From contig CAYHWW010000021.1 of assembly GCA_964360145.1 (NCBI GenBank), forward strand, positions 1-33,514: a stretch of DNA of 33,514 nucleotides, given 5' to 3'. The stretch comes from CAYHWW01 sp964360145. Its GTDB lineage: Bacteria > Bdellovibrionota > UBA1018 > CAYHWW01. This document shows positions 1 to 7,208 of the stretch, piece after piece (the first letter of the stretch is position 1; each line of letters begins with the position of its first letter). Position numbers and translations under genes: made by a program. The notes beneath the pieces are model-generated. The model searched no databases, was not told where the DNA came from, and saw only the letters and a program-made list of their open reading frames with translations.

Positions 1-389
1 ATCGCGCCGAAATTGCCTCTATGTACCTTGAAGGGCTATCTCTTGCGCAAATTGCAGAGAACCTTGGGCATTCGAAGGCTTTTGTTTTCGCATCAATTAG
101 GGATCTCAAGGTCCTGCGACCGAAGAAGAATGCGCAAACTAACCCGGCTAATTATCGCAAGCCGGTACCTCCATATGGCTACCGCGTTAAAAATGGGAAG
201 CTCTTTACCCATACGGTGGAGCTCCGGGTTTGCCGCCTTATTGTGGGCTTGATGGGCAAGCATGGGCTTACTTCGGTAGGGGCTGCGCAGTACCTCACTG
301 CTAAGGGCGTGCAAAACCGGCAAGGATCCACGAGGTGGCATAACCAGTCAGTCTTGCGTATTTATCTCCGCTGGAAAGAGAAACTCTAA
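1..389 (+). CDS. Serine-recombinase-like protein, C-terminal part (partial)
   Basis: The frame is open at the left window edge (first full codon at base 3) and stops at 389, so only the C-terminal part is visible. The start of the visible part is a helix-turn-helix-like segment (EGLSLAQIAENLGHSKAFVF). It is followed by a PPYGYRV motif and a helical stretch ending in TRWHNQSVLRIYLRWKEKL. This is the pattern of the 'recombinase' DNA-binding domain C-terminal to the catalytic domain of large serine recombinases (PF07508-like): PxGYR, a variable helix, then N-G-x-x-W-x-x-x-x-V-x-x-I-L. The catalytic domain would lie upstream. The gene is AT-rich like the neighbouring toxin-antitoxin genes, which suggests it belongs to the same mobile segment. 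Whether the full gene is intact cannot be judged, and a regulator sharing only this domain is an alternative. Confidence 0.6.
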   Translation, partial: RAEIASMYLEGLSLAQIAENLGHSKAFVFASIRDLKVLRPKKNAQTNPANYRKPVPPYGYRVKNGKLFTHTVELRVCRLIVGLMGKHGLTSVGAAQYLTAKGVQNRQGSTRWHNQSVLRIYLRWKEKL

Positions 390-680
390 ATTTAGACCAA
401 CCTCAAAACACACGCTTAAAATATTACTTATAATTATAATAAATATAATTAATTTCGGTTACTTATGACCATACACAGGAGAACATCTACCTGCGTGAGG
501 TAGTTTTGCATCTATTTTTTGTAGATATATATTTGTTACTATTGAATATTAATTAATTTTATACGTAAAATTTATTCGACACAGTGATATCCCAAAGGGG
601 ATAATACACGTCAATAGTTAATATTATTATTAATTTCAATACTTTAACTTAAATAATATCAGAATATATCTACATCAAGA
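390..680. other. AT-rich intergenic region, no gene
   Basis: This spacer of nearly 300 bases is very AT-rich and holds no convincing ORF. It contains a terminator-like hairpin (487-507), a second weak stem (ATCTA / TAGAT, about 520-536) and a short perfect stem TATCCC-AAAG-GGGATA at 588-603. The last lies roughly 80 bases before the next gene and could be an operator or part of a 5' leader. The many TATAAT-like sequences make it impossible to choose one promoter for the downstream operon by eye. Confidence 0.5.
487..507 (+). terminator. Probable rho-independent terminator after the recombinase-like gene
   Basis: A six-base-pair stem CTACCT / AGGTAG with loop GCGTG is followed directly by TTTT, and a further T-run sits about 10 bases on. 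It lies about 100 bases downstream of the recombinase-like stop codon. The stem is short, so the call is moderate. Confidence 0.45.
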
Positions 681-1466
681 ATGCTCAACATAACTATTGA
701 GCATTGCGTCATAATTTGTTATTCTATATGTAAAGTTTTTGGCATACATATGCCGATAGAGAATGTGGGAGCACATGTGGCCAGAGATAAGGTGAGAGAA
801 GTACAGGCAATCACGGCTAGGGATATTCCTGGGATTCTATTGAACCCCGGGGAAACGGCTATTTCTTTCAACGCACAGAGCCTACCCGCCAGTGACCATT
901 TCTTTTTTGCCAGCGATTTAGTGGTTACTAGCCACGCAGGCCAACTCCATGTGGTTTTTGGCCAACGCCCTTCAATTTCTGCATCAAAAGAATTCAGGCT
1001 CGCGATTGAAATTATTTTCCCATTATTCAACGCTGTCGATTTTCTTTACGACAACGTTTGGAGCAAACCTGGCCTAAATGGTGCTGGGCTTTTTATCGAT
1101 AGCATCCGTCAGTCAGCCTCGCTTTCAAATATGTTCGAAGATGAAGCAGTCAAGGAGCCTTCACAATTAGCAGATGAAGAATGGACCCTTCCGAAGGACC
1201 CGAATTGCTTCAGGATGTTCCCATCTAACTTTGCAGCAGTCACAATCTCTGCAGGGCAGTCGATGATTGAATTCTTCGAAGGCTCACCAGATCTGATGGT
1301 GAGCCTTACTCACCAACGAAGCATTCGACCTAATGAAGGCGTTAAGAGTGTCGTTAGCGTCATCCTTCCACCACTCCTCTTATTGAAGTTTTTTGAAACT
1401 ACACGTCCGATTTTAGAGCGCTGCAAAGGGATCCGCGAACGAATTGAAAGTGAGAAAAGAAGGTAG
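681..1466 (+). CDS. Hypothetical protein, first gene of a RES-Xre toxin-antitoxin operon
   Basis: I do not recognise the family. The ORF encodes up to 261 residues. No good ribosome binding site precedes 681, and the in-frame ATG at 750 (MPIENVGAHVARDKV) is an equally possible start that would drop a hydrophobic, cysteine-containing lead. The middle contains a beta-rich stretch (residues about 75-100: FFFASDLVVTSHAGQLHVVF) followed by predicted amphipathic helices, and the C-terminus is basic (RERIESEKRR). I see no signal peptide and no catalytic motif. Its stop codon lies only 3 bases before the antitoxin start at 1470, so the genes are almost certainly co-transcribed and probably translationally coupled. 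This makes it a candidate accessory component of the toxin-antitoxin module (regulator, chaperone or immunity factor), which is inference only. Confidence 0.65.
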   Translation: MLNITIEHCVIICYSICKVFGIHMPIENVGAHVARDKVREVQAITARDIPGILLNPGETAISFNAQSLPASDHFFFASDLVVTSHAGQLHVVFGQRPSISASKEFRLAIEIIFPLFNAVDFLYDNVWSKPGLNGAGLFIDSIRQSASLSNMFEDEAVKEPSQLADEEWTLPKDPNCFRMFPSNFAAVTISAGQSMIEFFEGSPDLMVSLTHQRSIRPNEGVKSVVSVILPPLLLLKFFETTRPILERCKGIRERIESEKRR

Positions 1467-1469
1467 AAT

Positions 1470-2042
1470 ATGCAAAACCATTCTTGGGAATCATTTTTTT
1501 ACGGAAACACATGCTTAGTCATTACCTCTGGCTCTGAAAGCACTAGTGCGGCACCAAAAAGAAACCTTTCCTTCAAGAAGGTTGCTGTCCATCTTGGATT
1601 AGTTGCGGCTTCCTTGAATCCTATTCTTTCTTCGGGGGCAATCTTAGCTCACGGGGGAGCCGTTCCTGCAGAGCAAAGCAGGGGAGTTTTTCACGCTCGC
1701 AACACCAATTGGAATAGTAAGATTAGCAGGGCTCGGAAAACTTTATCTCTTAGCCTCACTGAAACAGCAGAGCTACTCCATCTTTCACTTAGCACCCTAC
1801 AAAAACTAGATGCTGGCGACACCAAAGCACCTCATCCAGAAACCCGTAGAAAATACCAACTACTTATCGAGTTAGAGAGCTTATTAAAAGACGCTCTCCA
1901 TAACCGAAAGTTTGCCATCTCTTCTGCGCTGCGATCAGAACAGTCCGCATTTAGTAATTTAACTGCCCTAGAATTTGCAAAGCGTGTTGGCGAAGACGGC
2001 ATCGATGCGGTTCTCGACATTTTTAAGCGCATTCATGCATGA
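1470..2042 (+). CDS. Xre/MbcA/ParS-type antitoxin
   Basis: This 190-residue protein fits the antitoxin partner of RES toxins. A Xre-like helix-turn-helix lies at about residues 83-115 (ARKTLSLSLTETAELLHLSL, then LQKLDAG). It is followed by a helical toxin-binding region of DUF2384 type ending in EFAKRVGEDGIDAVLDIFKR. The family usually binds the RES toxin through this C-terminal domain and represses the operon through the HTH. The first 80 residues are an additional region with serine-rich and hydrophobic parts that I cannot assign, so the protein is longer than a minimal antitoxin. The start at 1470 follows an AAGG-containing sequence and lies 3 bases after the upstream stop. The stop codon overlaps the toxin start (ATGA), which is typical for such pairs. 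Autoregulation is expected from the family, not shown here. Confidence 0.8.
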   Translation: MQNHSWESFFYGNTCLVITSGSESTSAAPKRNLSFKKVAVHLGLVAASLNPILSSGAILAHGGAVPAEQSRGVFHARNTNWNSKISRARKTLSLSLTETAELLHLSLSTLQKLDAGDTKAPHPETRRKYQLLIELESLLKDALHNRKFAISSALRSEQSAFSNLTALEFAKRVGEDGIDAVLDIFKRIHA

Positions 2043-2722
2043 TTTGTTTTCGCGTAGTTGATGCACAATGGTCGAGCGCTCCAGATCTACTCAATGGGAT
2101 TGGTGCGAGCACTGGGTTTGGTGGACGTTGGAATACAACAGGAATCCGCACAGTTTACACAGGCGTAGCCCACGAGACTGCTATCGCTGAAAAATCATTC
2201 TATGCCATGAGACAAGCCGTTGAAGTTTATAATCAGCAATTGCTCACAACCAAGGGGCAGCCTGCTCACTATTTAAAACAAATTGTGAATCGGCCATTTA
2301 AAATAGCGACGATTAAAGTTCATTCTACTCTGACTACTGCGAATCTTACCGATCAGAATGAATTAACCAGCCATCTTGCTTCAGCAGGACTACCGAATCG
2401 CTCCATCACAGAAGCAAGAAAGTCTAACTTTCAGCTATTCCCTGATCGATGGACTCAAAAATTAGGTTTGTATTTATTCCAGAAAAACTTCCAGGCTATT
2501 CGTGTTGCATCTGCCAGAAGCGACGTCAGCGATGGATGCGCCATTTTTTCAGAAAAAATTAAACCTGAAGAGATCGAAGTAACGAACGTTACTGATGTCA
2601 CGCTAAGTGCAGTAACACTCAGTGGGAATAAGTATACAGGGCACCACCCTGCTGACGTTAATGCGATCCACTTTCAGTTTGGACTACAGCAAGGCACAAC
2701 ACCCGTTCTCCATGTTCCTTAG
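2039..2722 (+). CDS. RES-domain toxin
   Basis: The RES domain is named after conserved Arg, Glu and Ser residues. Characterised members degrade NAD+ (for example MbcT) or ADP-ribosylate a cellular enzyme (ParT). Here the N-terminal core is clear: GGRWNTTG with R30, VYTG with Y40, and ETAIAE with E51, the spacing expected for the active site. The protein has 227 residues, at the long end for the family, with a C-terminal extension rich in T and V (about 185-227). The start ATG overlaps the antitoxin stop by 4 bases, giving translational coupling. No signal peptide is present, consistent with an intracellular toxin. NAD+ turnover is the likelier activity by family majority, but the sequence alone does not distinguish the two chemistries. 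Confidence 0.85.
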   Translation: MICFRVVDAQWSSAPDLLNGIGASTGFGGRWNTTGIRTVYTGVAHETAIAEKSFYAMRQAVEVYNQQLLTTKGQPAHYLKQIVNRPFKIATIKVHSTLTTANLTDQNELTSHLASAGLPNRSITEARKSNFQLFPDRWTQKLGLYLFQKNFQAIRVASARSDVSDGCAIFSEKIKPEEIEVTNVTDVTLSAVTLSGNKYTGHHPADVNAIHFQFGLQQGTTPVLHVP

Positions 2723-2816
2723 AGATTACCTCAAATTCGCTGTCGCTACCCAATCCGAGCGCAGTACGCACCCCAACAATTCCACACACTTAAGTATGAA
2801 TTTCGGCGGATTTTAA

Positions 2817-2891
2817 TGGTGGGCGCGGTAGGGATTGAACCTACGACCTATCCCGTGTGAAGGGATTGCTCTCCCACTGAGCTACGCGCCC
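2817..2891 (-). tRNA. tRNA-Val (anticodon CAC)
   Basis: Read on the minus strand the cloverleaf is complete: acceptor stem GGGCGCG / CGCGCCC, D stem GCTC / GAGC, anticodon stem ATCCC / GGGAT around the loop TTCACAC (anticodon CAC, reading GUG valine codons), and T stem GTAGG / CCTAC around TTCAATC. The discriminator is A, and CCA is encoded at 2819-2817. The 3' end faces the AT-rich accessory segment, making this a probable integration site. No terminator or clear promoter could be assigned. Confidence 0.96.
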
Positions 2892-3060
2892 GCACCATGG
2901 CGGAAATTATTGAATTGGAGAGTTTTTAAGATATTCACCTGCCCTTTGCAACGCCGGATTGTCATAAATATTATATATTTACACAAAGCGGGCGCCGCAC
3001 CACATTCCCGACTAAAATAGTATTGTTTCTCACACCTCCCCGTGATACAAGGCGCACCCT

Positions 3061-4614
3061 ATGGCTCACATGCGCATTTTTCCAGCCCTTGCCGTCATCC
3101 TCTCCCTGACCCTGGGCGCCATTACACCGGCCCATGCCCTCAGCGCTGAAGACGCCGATGCACTGGCCGCCGCTGCCTTGGACGAATCCCGCCCCCCCGT
3201 TGACCGCATGCATGACGCCATCGCGCTTCTCTTGGAGTCCAAGGCCGGTGGCGCAACCGTGCGCAACCCTGACCTCGTACGGTTTTTCAACCTCGCTGAA
3301 GCCATCGTCTTTGACGAAGAGCTGGATAACGCCACCCGCACCCACGGCGTTCACCTCTGGGTGAGTATCTACCGAGCGCTGCGGGATGAACCCGATGCAT
3401 CCGCCGCACACGCCCGCACCCACCTGCAATCCATGCTGGCGTACCTCAGAAGCCTCAGTATCCCCGCCCCACTGGAGGTCTTTGAGCGCTTACTCCCTAG
3501 ACTTGACCGCCTCCGCGTCGGGCATCATGGGGATGACGATGCCGCACTGCTCCTCAACCTCCTGGCCGCCCAGCAAGACCAAGAAGCCATCGCCCTCTTG
3601 GGCCGCATGGAGCATGTGCTCTACACGCAGCATACCCGGGCCAACCTCTCGGGCCCACAAGGTTATGCCACCCTGATGGCCCATGAGCTCCTCCTCCAAG
3701 GAGCACGCAACCCCGGGCTTGTAGACCGCTTCATCAATGTCATGGCAGCGACGGTGCAACAGCTCGCCAACCAGCCCATTTTTGAGCGCGTGAAAACTCT
3801 CTACGTCATGGTTGTACAGATGATGTGGAAGTCCCAAATCCTCATCAAGCTCCAAGGCACCGCCCCTACGGGCGCTGAAACCCTCGCCCAGCGTACACGT
3901 GCTGTGATGACCAGCATCCTGCCCCTCGTCCAATCCAATGCTAGGCCCTATGCCCAGCTTCAAGCTTCGCTCTTCTTGCTCGATAGCTACTCCCAGCTCG
4001 CTCTTCTGCCTCAAGGCACCCCCGGTCACGACCTCACCATGGACCATTCAGGGCCATTCACCGCATATCTGCGGGATCAGGCCGCCGGCGTGCTGGAGAG
4101 CGCGCTTTTCTCCCCTGCTGACGATGACAACGGCTGGAGCCGCGGCGACCGCTTCCGTGCCGCTACCCATCTCATCGAGACAGGCTACCTCATGCCTCAG
4201 TCACCCATTGCTTCAGCCTATGTCAGAATGCTCATCAGCATGACGCCAGAGGAGCTGCCACACCTGCTGTATGCAACCCGGGTGCTGCGCCATCTCGAAC
4301 TTCGGGAGCTGCAAGGCACCACGACGAATCAAGAAAGATCCTTGCTCAACGAACTCTTGGTCCATGCCACGGATGAAAACTCACCGGTGGCCGCCACCAT
4401 TCGTGAAGCGCTTCACGGCAGCTCTTACCTCTGCCCGTTGATGCTCTTACCCACGTGGGAAGCGACCACCGCTGCGACCGCCGCGATCACCGCCGCCGCC
4501 GCCGAACCCACCACCACTTCCGCCAGCACCACCAGCACCACCGCCACCAAATCCGCCGCCGCCACCAGCACCACCGAACCCACCGGTGCGGGGAGCAGGG
4601 GGCTTGGCCAGTGA
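3061..4614 (+). CDS. Exported alpha-helical protein of unknown function
   Basis: The protein has up to 517 residues. It begins with a signal peptide (RIFPALAVILSLTLGAITPAHA, cleavage expected after the AHA near residue 26), so it should be periplasmic or secreted. The rest is alpha-helical, leucine- and alanine-rich, with HEAT/TPR-like texture but no recognisable catalytic motif. An AAGGCG sequence 6 bases upstream supports the start at 3061, although the ATG at 3070 would also give a good signal peptide. From about residue 463 to the end the sequence becomes an Ala/Thr/Ser low-complexity tail. This tail is the antisense reading of the glycine-rich repeat of the convergent RRM gene, overlapping it by 168 bases. 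No stop codon in this frame occurs earlier, so the tail is either really translated or the result of a lost stop. Confidence 0.75.
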   Translation: MAHMRIFPALAVILSLTLGAITPAHALSAEDADALAAAALDESRPPVDRMHDAIALLLESKAGGATVRNPDLVRFFNLAEAIVFDEELDNATRTHGVHLWVSIYRALRDEPDASAAHARTHLQSMLAYLRSLSIPAPLEVFERLLPRLDRLRVGHHGDDDAALLLNLLAAQQDQEAIALLGRMEHVLYTQHTRANLSGPQGYATLMAHELLLQGARNPGLVDRFINVMAATVQQLANQPIFERVKTLYVMVVQMMWKSQILIKLQGTAPTGAETLAQRTRAVMTSILPLVQSNARPYAQLQASLFLLDSYSQLALLPQGTPGHDLTMDHSGPFTAYLRDQAAGVLESALFSPADDDNGWSRGDRFRAATHLIETGYLMPQSPIASAYVRMLISMTPEELPHLLYATRVLRHLELRELQGTTTNQERSLLNELLVHATDENSPVAATIREALHGSSYLCPLMLLPTWEATTAATAAITAAAAEPTTTSASTTSTTATKSAAATSTTEPTGAGSRGLGQ

Positions 4615-4845
4615 CACGCTCATCAGCCTGCCGCCGTACTCCACGCCGTTGAGGCGGTCGATGCACTCAAGAGCCAGCTCGTCGGTGCTCATCTCGACAA
4701 ATCCAAACCCCTTGCTGCGACCGGTTTCACGCTCAAAGATCACTTTGGCGGACTCAACGGCACCGACTTGGGCGAAGATCTGGAATAATTCATTGTCGGT
4801 TGCCGAATAAGGCAAATTACCGACGTATAGCTTCTTCTTGAGCAC
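4447..4845 (-). CDS. Glycine-rich RRM RNA-binding protein
   Basis: The protein has about 132 residues: one RNA recognition motif, then a glycine-rich tail. RNP2 (KLYVGNLPY) is at residues 5-13 and RNP1 (RSKGFGFVEM) near 44-53. The tail is GGFGGAGGGGGFGGGG-like and ends in RGGRSGGRFPRG. Bacterial proteins of this layout resemble plant and cyanobacterial glycine-rich RNA-binding proteins, often cold-induced and involved in RNA chaperoning. I chose the GTG at 4843-4845 because TTAGGAG stands 8 bases upstream and the protein then starts VLKKKLYVGN, the usual family start. In-frame ATGs at 4878 and 4908 would add an unlikely leader. It is the last gene of a minus-strand group, 59 bases downstream of the Caf16-like ABC gene, and its 3' part overlaps the convergent 3061-4614 gene. 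Confidence 0.92.
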   Translation of the reverse strand: MLKKKLYVGNLPYSATDNELFQIFAQVGAVESAKVIFERETGRSKGFGFVEMSTDELALECIDRLNGVEYGGRLMSVSLAKPPAPRTGGFGGAGGGGGFGGGGAGGAGGSGGGFGGGGGDRGGRSGGRFPRG

Positions 4846-4853
4846 GGTCAGTT

Positions 4854-4883
4854 CTCCTAAAATGGACGAAATCCCCATTAAGG
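4854..4883 (-). promoter_or_regulatory. Candidate hairpin masking the RRM gene ribosome binding site
   Basis: On the minus strand CCTTAATGG (4883-4875) can pair with CCATTTTAGG (4865-4856), with one bulged base and a loop of about nine bases. The second arm includes the first three bases of the Shine-Dalgarno sequence AGGAG (4858-4854). Such a stem could limit translation of the RRM gene in a temperature-dependent or autoregulated manner. The pairing is visible, but any role is inference, and stems of this size also occur by chance. Confidence 0.3.
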
Positions 4884-4904
4884 TAACACCCTTGGCACCC
4901 TCGG

Positions 4905-5636
4905 TCATCCCTTTTTCCGATGGACGATGTCCGCACGGAGCAGCTCTTCGACAAACTCAAAGAGAGGCTTTTCTCCCACGGACAAATACCGCGGCGGGCC
5001 GGCAAAACGTAGAAGCAAAAGATGGGTGGGCCAGGGCTCCGCGCCAGACCTCATCAAGCCGTCGAGAATGTGCGTTGTGTACACCACGGTCATGCCGCTT
5101 TTTTCATTGGTGCGCTTGAGCCAGTGGAGAAAATCCGCTCGAGCCACTACGTCTAGCTGCGTGGTGACTTCGTCGAGCAACAACAAGTCCGCGGGCTGCC
5201 GTAGGGAGAGCAGCAGGTCCACGCGCCGCCGCTGGCCATCGGACACCGTGCGCAGGCTCCAGTGGCGATCAATCTCCAAAACTTCGATGAGCTCGGCCTC
5301 CCGCTGCTCATCCACACCCTGACGATACCGATCCAGCAACTCCCCCACTTCCACATCCACATGAAATGGAAAGTGCCCATCCACGAAGCTGATCCGCTGC
5401 GAGAACTGGAAGTCGTGATAGGGCGAATGGCCGAAAACCCTGAGCTTTTCCGGGGGCAGGATGTGCTTACCCGCGCAGAGCCTCATGAGTGTGGATTTTC
5501 CCACACCGTTGGCACCGAGCAAGAGGGTGCGGGAACCGGCGGGAACCTGCAAATCGAGGCTCTGAAACACCGGCTCCCGTGCACCGTCGAAGGCGAAGGT
5601 AAGCCCACTCACTTCAATGGCTGGCTTAGGGCTCAC
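4905..5636 (-). CDS. Caf16-like ABC ATPase (soluble, single domain)
   Basis: This 243-residue ATP-binding cassette protein has Walker A GANGVGKST at 41-49, signature VSDGQRRR at 131-138, Walker B LLLLDE at 151-156 and switch histidine TTHI at 187-190. The unusual signature together with LDVVARADFLHWLKR (161-175) and WPTHL (202-206) matches the Caf16/plant ABCI19-21 group, not typical transporter ATPases. In yeast, Caf16 is associated with the Ccr4-Not complex, and no membrane partner is known for the group. No permease gene is adjacent here. The start is GTG at 5636, with AGGA about 5 bases upstream overlapping the stop of the preceding gene 7 bases away, so the two are coupled. The neighbouring downstream gene encodes an RNA-binding RRM protein, which suggests, by inference, an RNA-related role. 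Confidence 0.88.
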   Translation of the reverse strand: MSPKPAIEVSGLTFAFDGAREPVFQSLDLQVPAGSRTLLLGANGVGKSTLMRLCAGKHILPPEKLRVFGHSPYHDFQFSQRISFVDGHFPFHVDVEVGELLDRYRQGVDEQREAELIEVLEIDRHWSLRTVSDGQRRRVDLLLSLRQPADLLLLDEVTTQLDVVARADFLHWLKRTNEKSGMTVVYTTHILDGLMRSGAEPWPTHLLLLRFAGPPRYLSVGEKPLFEFVEELLRADIVHRKKG

Positions 5637-5643
5637 GCAATCC

Positions 5644-6456
5644 TCAACGAGAGCGCGTCACCGGAGGCTGCACCGTGAATACGCTATTCACGGCCTGGCC
5701 GCCCATGCTGCGTGCATGGACCAAGTACGTATTTGCCGCGAAGCTGCCCAAATTAATCGCCCGTTCGAAGGGGCGCAGGACCAAGGTACAGAATGGGCTC
5801 TCCCTCAGGGAGATGCCAGGCAACACAACGACCACGTCATCAACCCGGGCCACACGCACTTCAGGAGCTAGATCCGTGCAGGCCGATGTGAGCATGCCAC
5901 TCAGCACCGCTTGAATGTTCTCGCCTACGGTCGACACAGGCCTTACAACGACAGAGGTGAGATTGGCGTACTTGATGTTATCCACGGTGGGCACCAAGGC
6001 CTGGACCACCGAGAACCTGCGCACGCCATCAGTGGTGGCGCTGTTCATGGTTTCCCGCTTGAGATAACTCACGGCGTATTCCCCCACAGGGAGACGACCG
6101 AGGCTCACCACAGTGGTGAAGGGCACCACTTCGAGCAAGTGCGCTGGTAAATCGCCTTGTTCCGCACAAACGCCGTTGCGAATGATCTCGGCCTTCTGCG
6201 CAACCCAGACCGGCTTGCCCTCACTGTCACGCTGAGTCTGAGTTTCCGTCAGTCGATAGCAGGCGTTGGGCAGATACCCCGTGAGGATCATCTGCACATT
6301 GGGGTCGTTGTCATCAAAACCCATCGCCGGCACAAAGGCTTTGACTAAAGGCATCTCAACAACGTCCGCCGGGCCGCCGACCTGGGCCCAGGCACCGGTG
6401 GTGGCCATTGCTGCAACTACAGTGATTGCCAACTGCCAAGAAATTCTGCTGCGCAT
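5644..6456 (-). CDS. Exported protein with two tandem copies of one domain
   Basis: The product has about 270 residues from the start chosen here. A signal peptide (MRSRISWQLAITVVAAMA, ending near AWA) predicts export. The mature part seems to be an internal duplication. NVQMILTGYLPNACYRL in the first half matches NIQAVLSGMLTSACTDL in the second, each followed at similar distance by a cysteine (NGVC / SPFC), a hydrophobic LxLG / INLGSF strand, a YxVxY / TYLVHA strand and a terminal F-[ST]-V strand. Each half therefore looks like an Ig-like or similar beta-sandwich with two conserved cysteines. I chose the ATG at 6456 because GGGGAG lies 8 bases upstream, whereas the ATG at 6462 is only 2 bases from it. 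It starts the operon with the Caf16-like and RRM genes. The function is unknown. Confidence 0.8.
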   Translation of the reverse strand: MRSRISWQLAITVVAAMATTGAWAQVGGPADVVEMPLVKAFVPAMGFDDNDPNVQMILTGYLPNACYRLTETQTQRDSEGKPVWVAQKAEIIRNGVCAEQGDLPAHLLEVVPFTTVVSLGRLPVGEYAVSYLKRETMNSATTDGVRRFSVVQALVPTVDNIKYANLTSVVVRPVSTVGENIQAVLSGMLTSACTDLAPEVRVARVDDVVVVLPGISLRESPFCTLVLRPFERAINLGSFAANTYLVHARSMGGQAVNSVFTVQPPVTRSR

Positions 6457-6576
6457 TCCCATAACTCCCCCTGATATTGTGGATGGATTCGCGACGCTAC
6501 AGAGCGAAATCCGTGCCATGACGCATGTTCGGTGCGAGATTGAATTTAAAGCGTCGCGATGTCACGACTCAATGCG

Positions 6577-6605
6577 TTGACGCCACTTTCCGTGGGACAA
6601 TAGAT
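6577..6605 (+). promoter_or_regulatory. Candidate sigma70 promoter for greB
   Basis: TTGACG at 6577-6582 is followed after 17 bases by ATAGAT (or after 18 by TAGATC), about 35 bases before the greB start. The -35 match is good and the -10 only fair. Confidence 0.4.
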
Positions 6606-6640
6606 CTCATCAGCAGACATACTTGGCTTACGGATCCATT

Positions 6641-7198
6641 ATGAGCAAAGCCTTCACTAAAGAGAACGATGATCGCGACGATGACGACGCGCCAGAAGAA
6701 GAAAATCCGCTGCCACCGGGCACGAAGAATTACATCACCCGTGCCGGTGCTGATGCCATGCGGGCCGAACTGAAGAAATTTCTCAATGTGGAACGCCCCG
6801 AGGTGGTGCGCACTGTTTCCTGGGCGGCGGGGAACGGCGATCGCTCGGAGAACGGCGACTACATCTACGGCAAGCGCCGCCTCCGGGAAATCGATCGGCG
6901 CGTACGCTATCTCACCAAACGACTTGAAGCGGCGGAGGTCGTCGACCCCGGCGCCCAGAAATCCGACCGGGTGCTCTTCGGCGCCACCGTAACCATCGCA
7001 GACGCCGAGGGTAAAGAGCACACCTACCGCATCGTGGGCGTGGACCAGGTGAACCCCTCCATGGGGGACATCAGCTGGATCTCCCCCATGGCCCGCGCTC
7101 TCATGAACGCCCGTGCTGGGGATGTGGTCTCGCTAAAAACCCCCCGGGGCGAACAAGAGATTGAAGTTTTGCGCATCGAGTACAAACCTGAACTCTGA
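6641..7198 (+). CDS. greB: Transcription elongation factor GreB
   Basis: GreB binds the secondary channel of RNA polymerase and stimulates cleavage of backtracked transcripts. The 185-residue product has a polar acidic N-terminal leader (residues 8-26, NDDRDDDDAPEEEN), then the coiled-coil domain starting at YITRAGADAMRAEL. The tip contains GDRSENGDY with the conserved acidic residues, followed by the family hallmark RRLREIDRRVRYLTKR. The C-terminal FKBP-like domain includes VDQVNPSMGDISWISPMARA, closely matching GreB and not GreA. ATG at 6641 (MSKAFTKE) fits family starts. An upstream TTG at 6623 is not needed. The 3' end lies 10 bases from the convergent yebC-family gene, so the two share a terminator region or none. 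Confidence 0.95.
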   Translation: MSKAFTKENDDRDDDDAPEEENPLPPGTKNYITRAGADAMRAELKKFLNVERPEVVRTVSWAAGNGDRSENGDYIYGKRRLREIDRRVRYLTKRLEAAEVVDPGAQKSDRVLFGATVTIADAEGKEHTYRIVGVDQVNPSMGDISWISPMARALMNARAGDVVSLKTPRGEQEIEVLRIEYKPEL

Positions 7199-7208
7199 TT
7201 TGGCTTGA

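Larger units (their letters stand above)
1..2816. mobile_element. AT-rich accessory island abutting tRNA-Val
   Basis: From the left edge to about 2816 the sequence is visibly richer in A and T than the rest. It carries a recombinase-like fragment and a toxin-antitoxin operon, and ends exactly at the 3' end of a tRNA gene. Composition changes sharply on the far side of the tRNA. tRNA 3' ends are classic integration sites. I found no second copy of the tRNA 3' end in the window, so the other boundary must lie outside if this is an integrated element. Serine recombinases do not typically target tRNA genes, so the enzyme that inserted it is uncertain. Confidence 0.5.
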
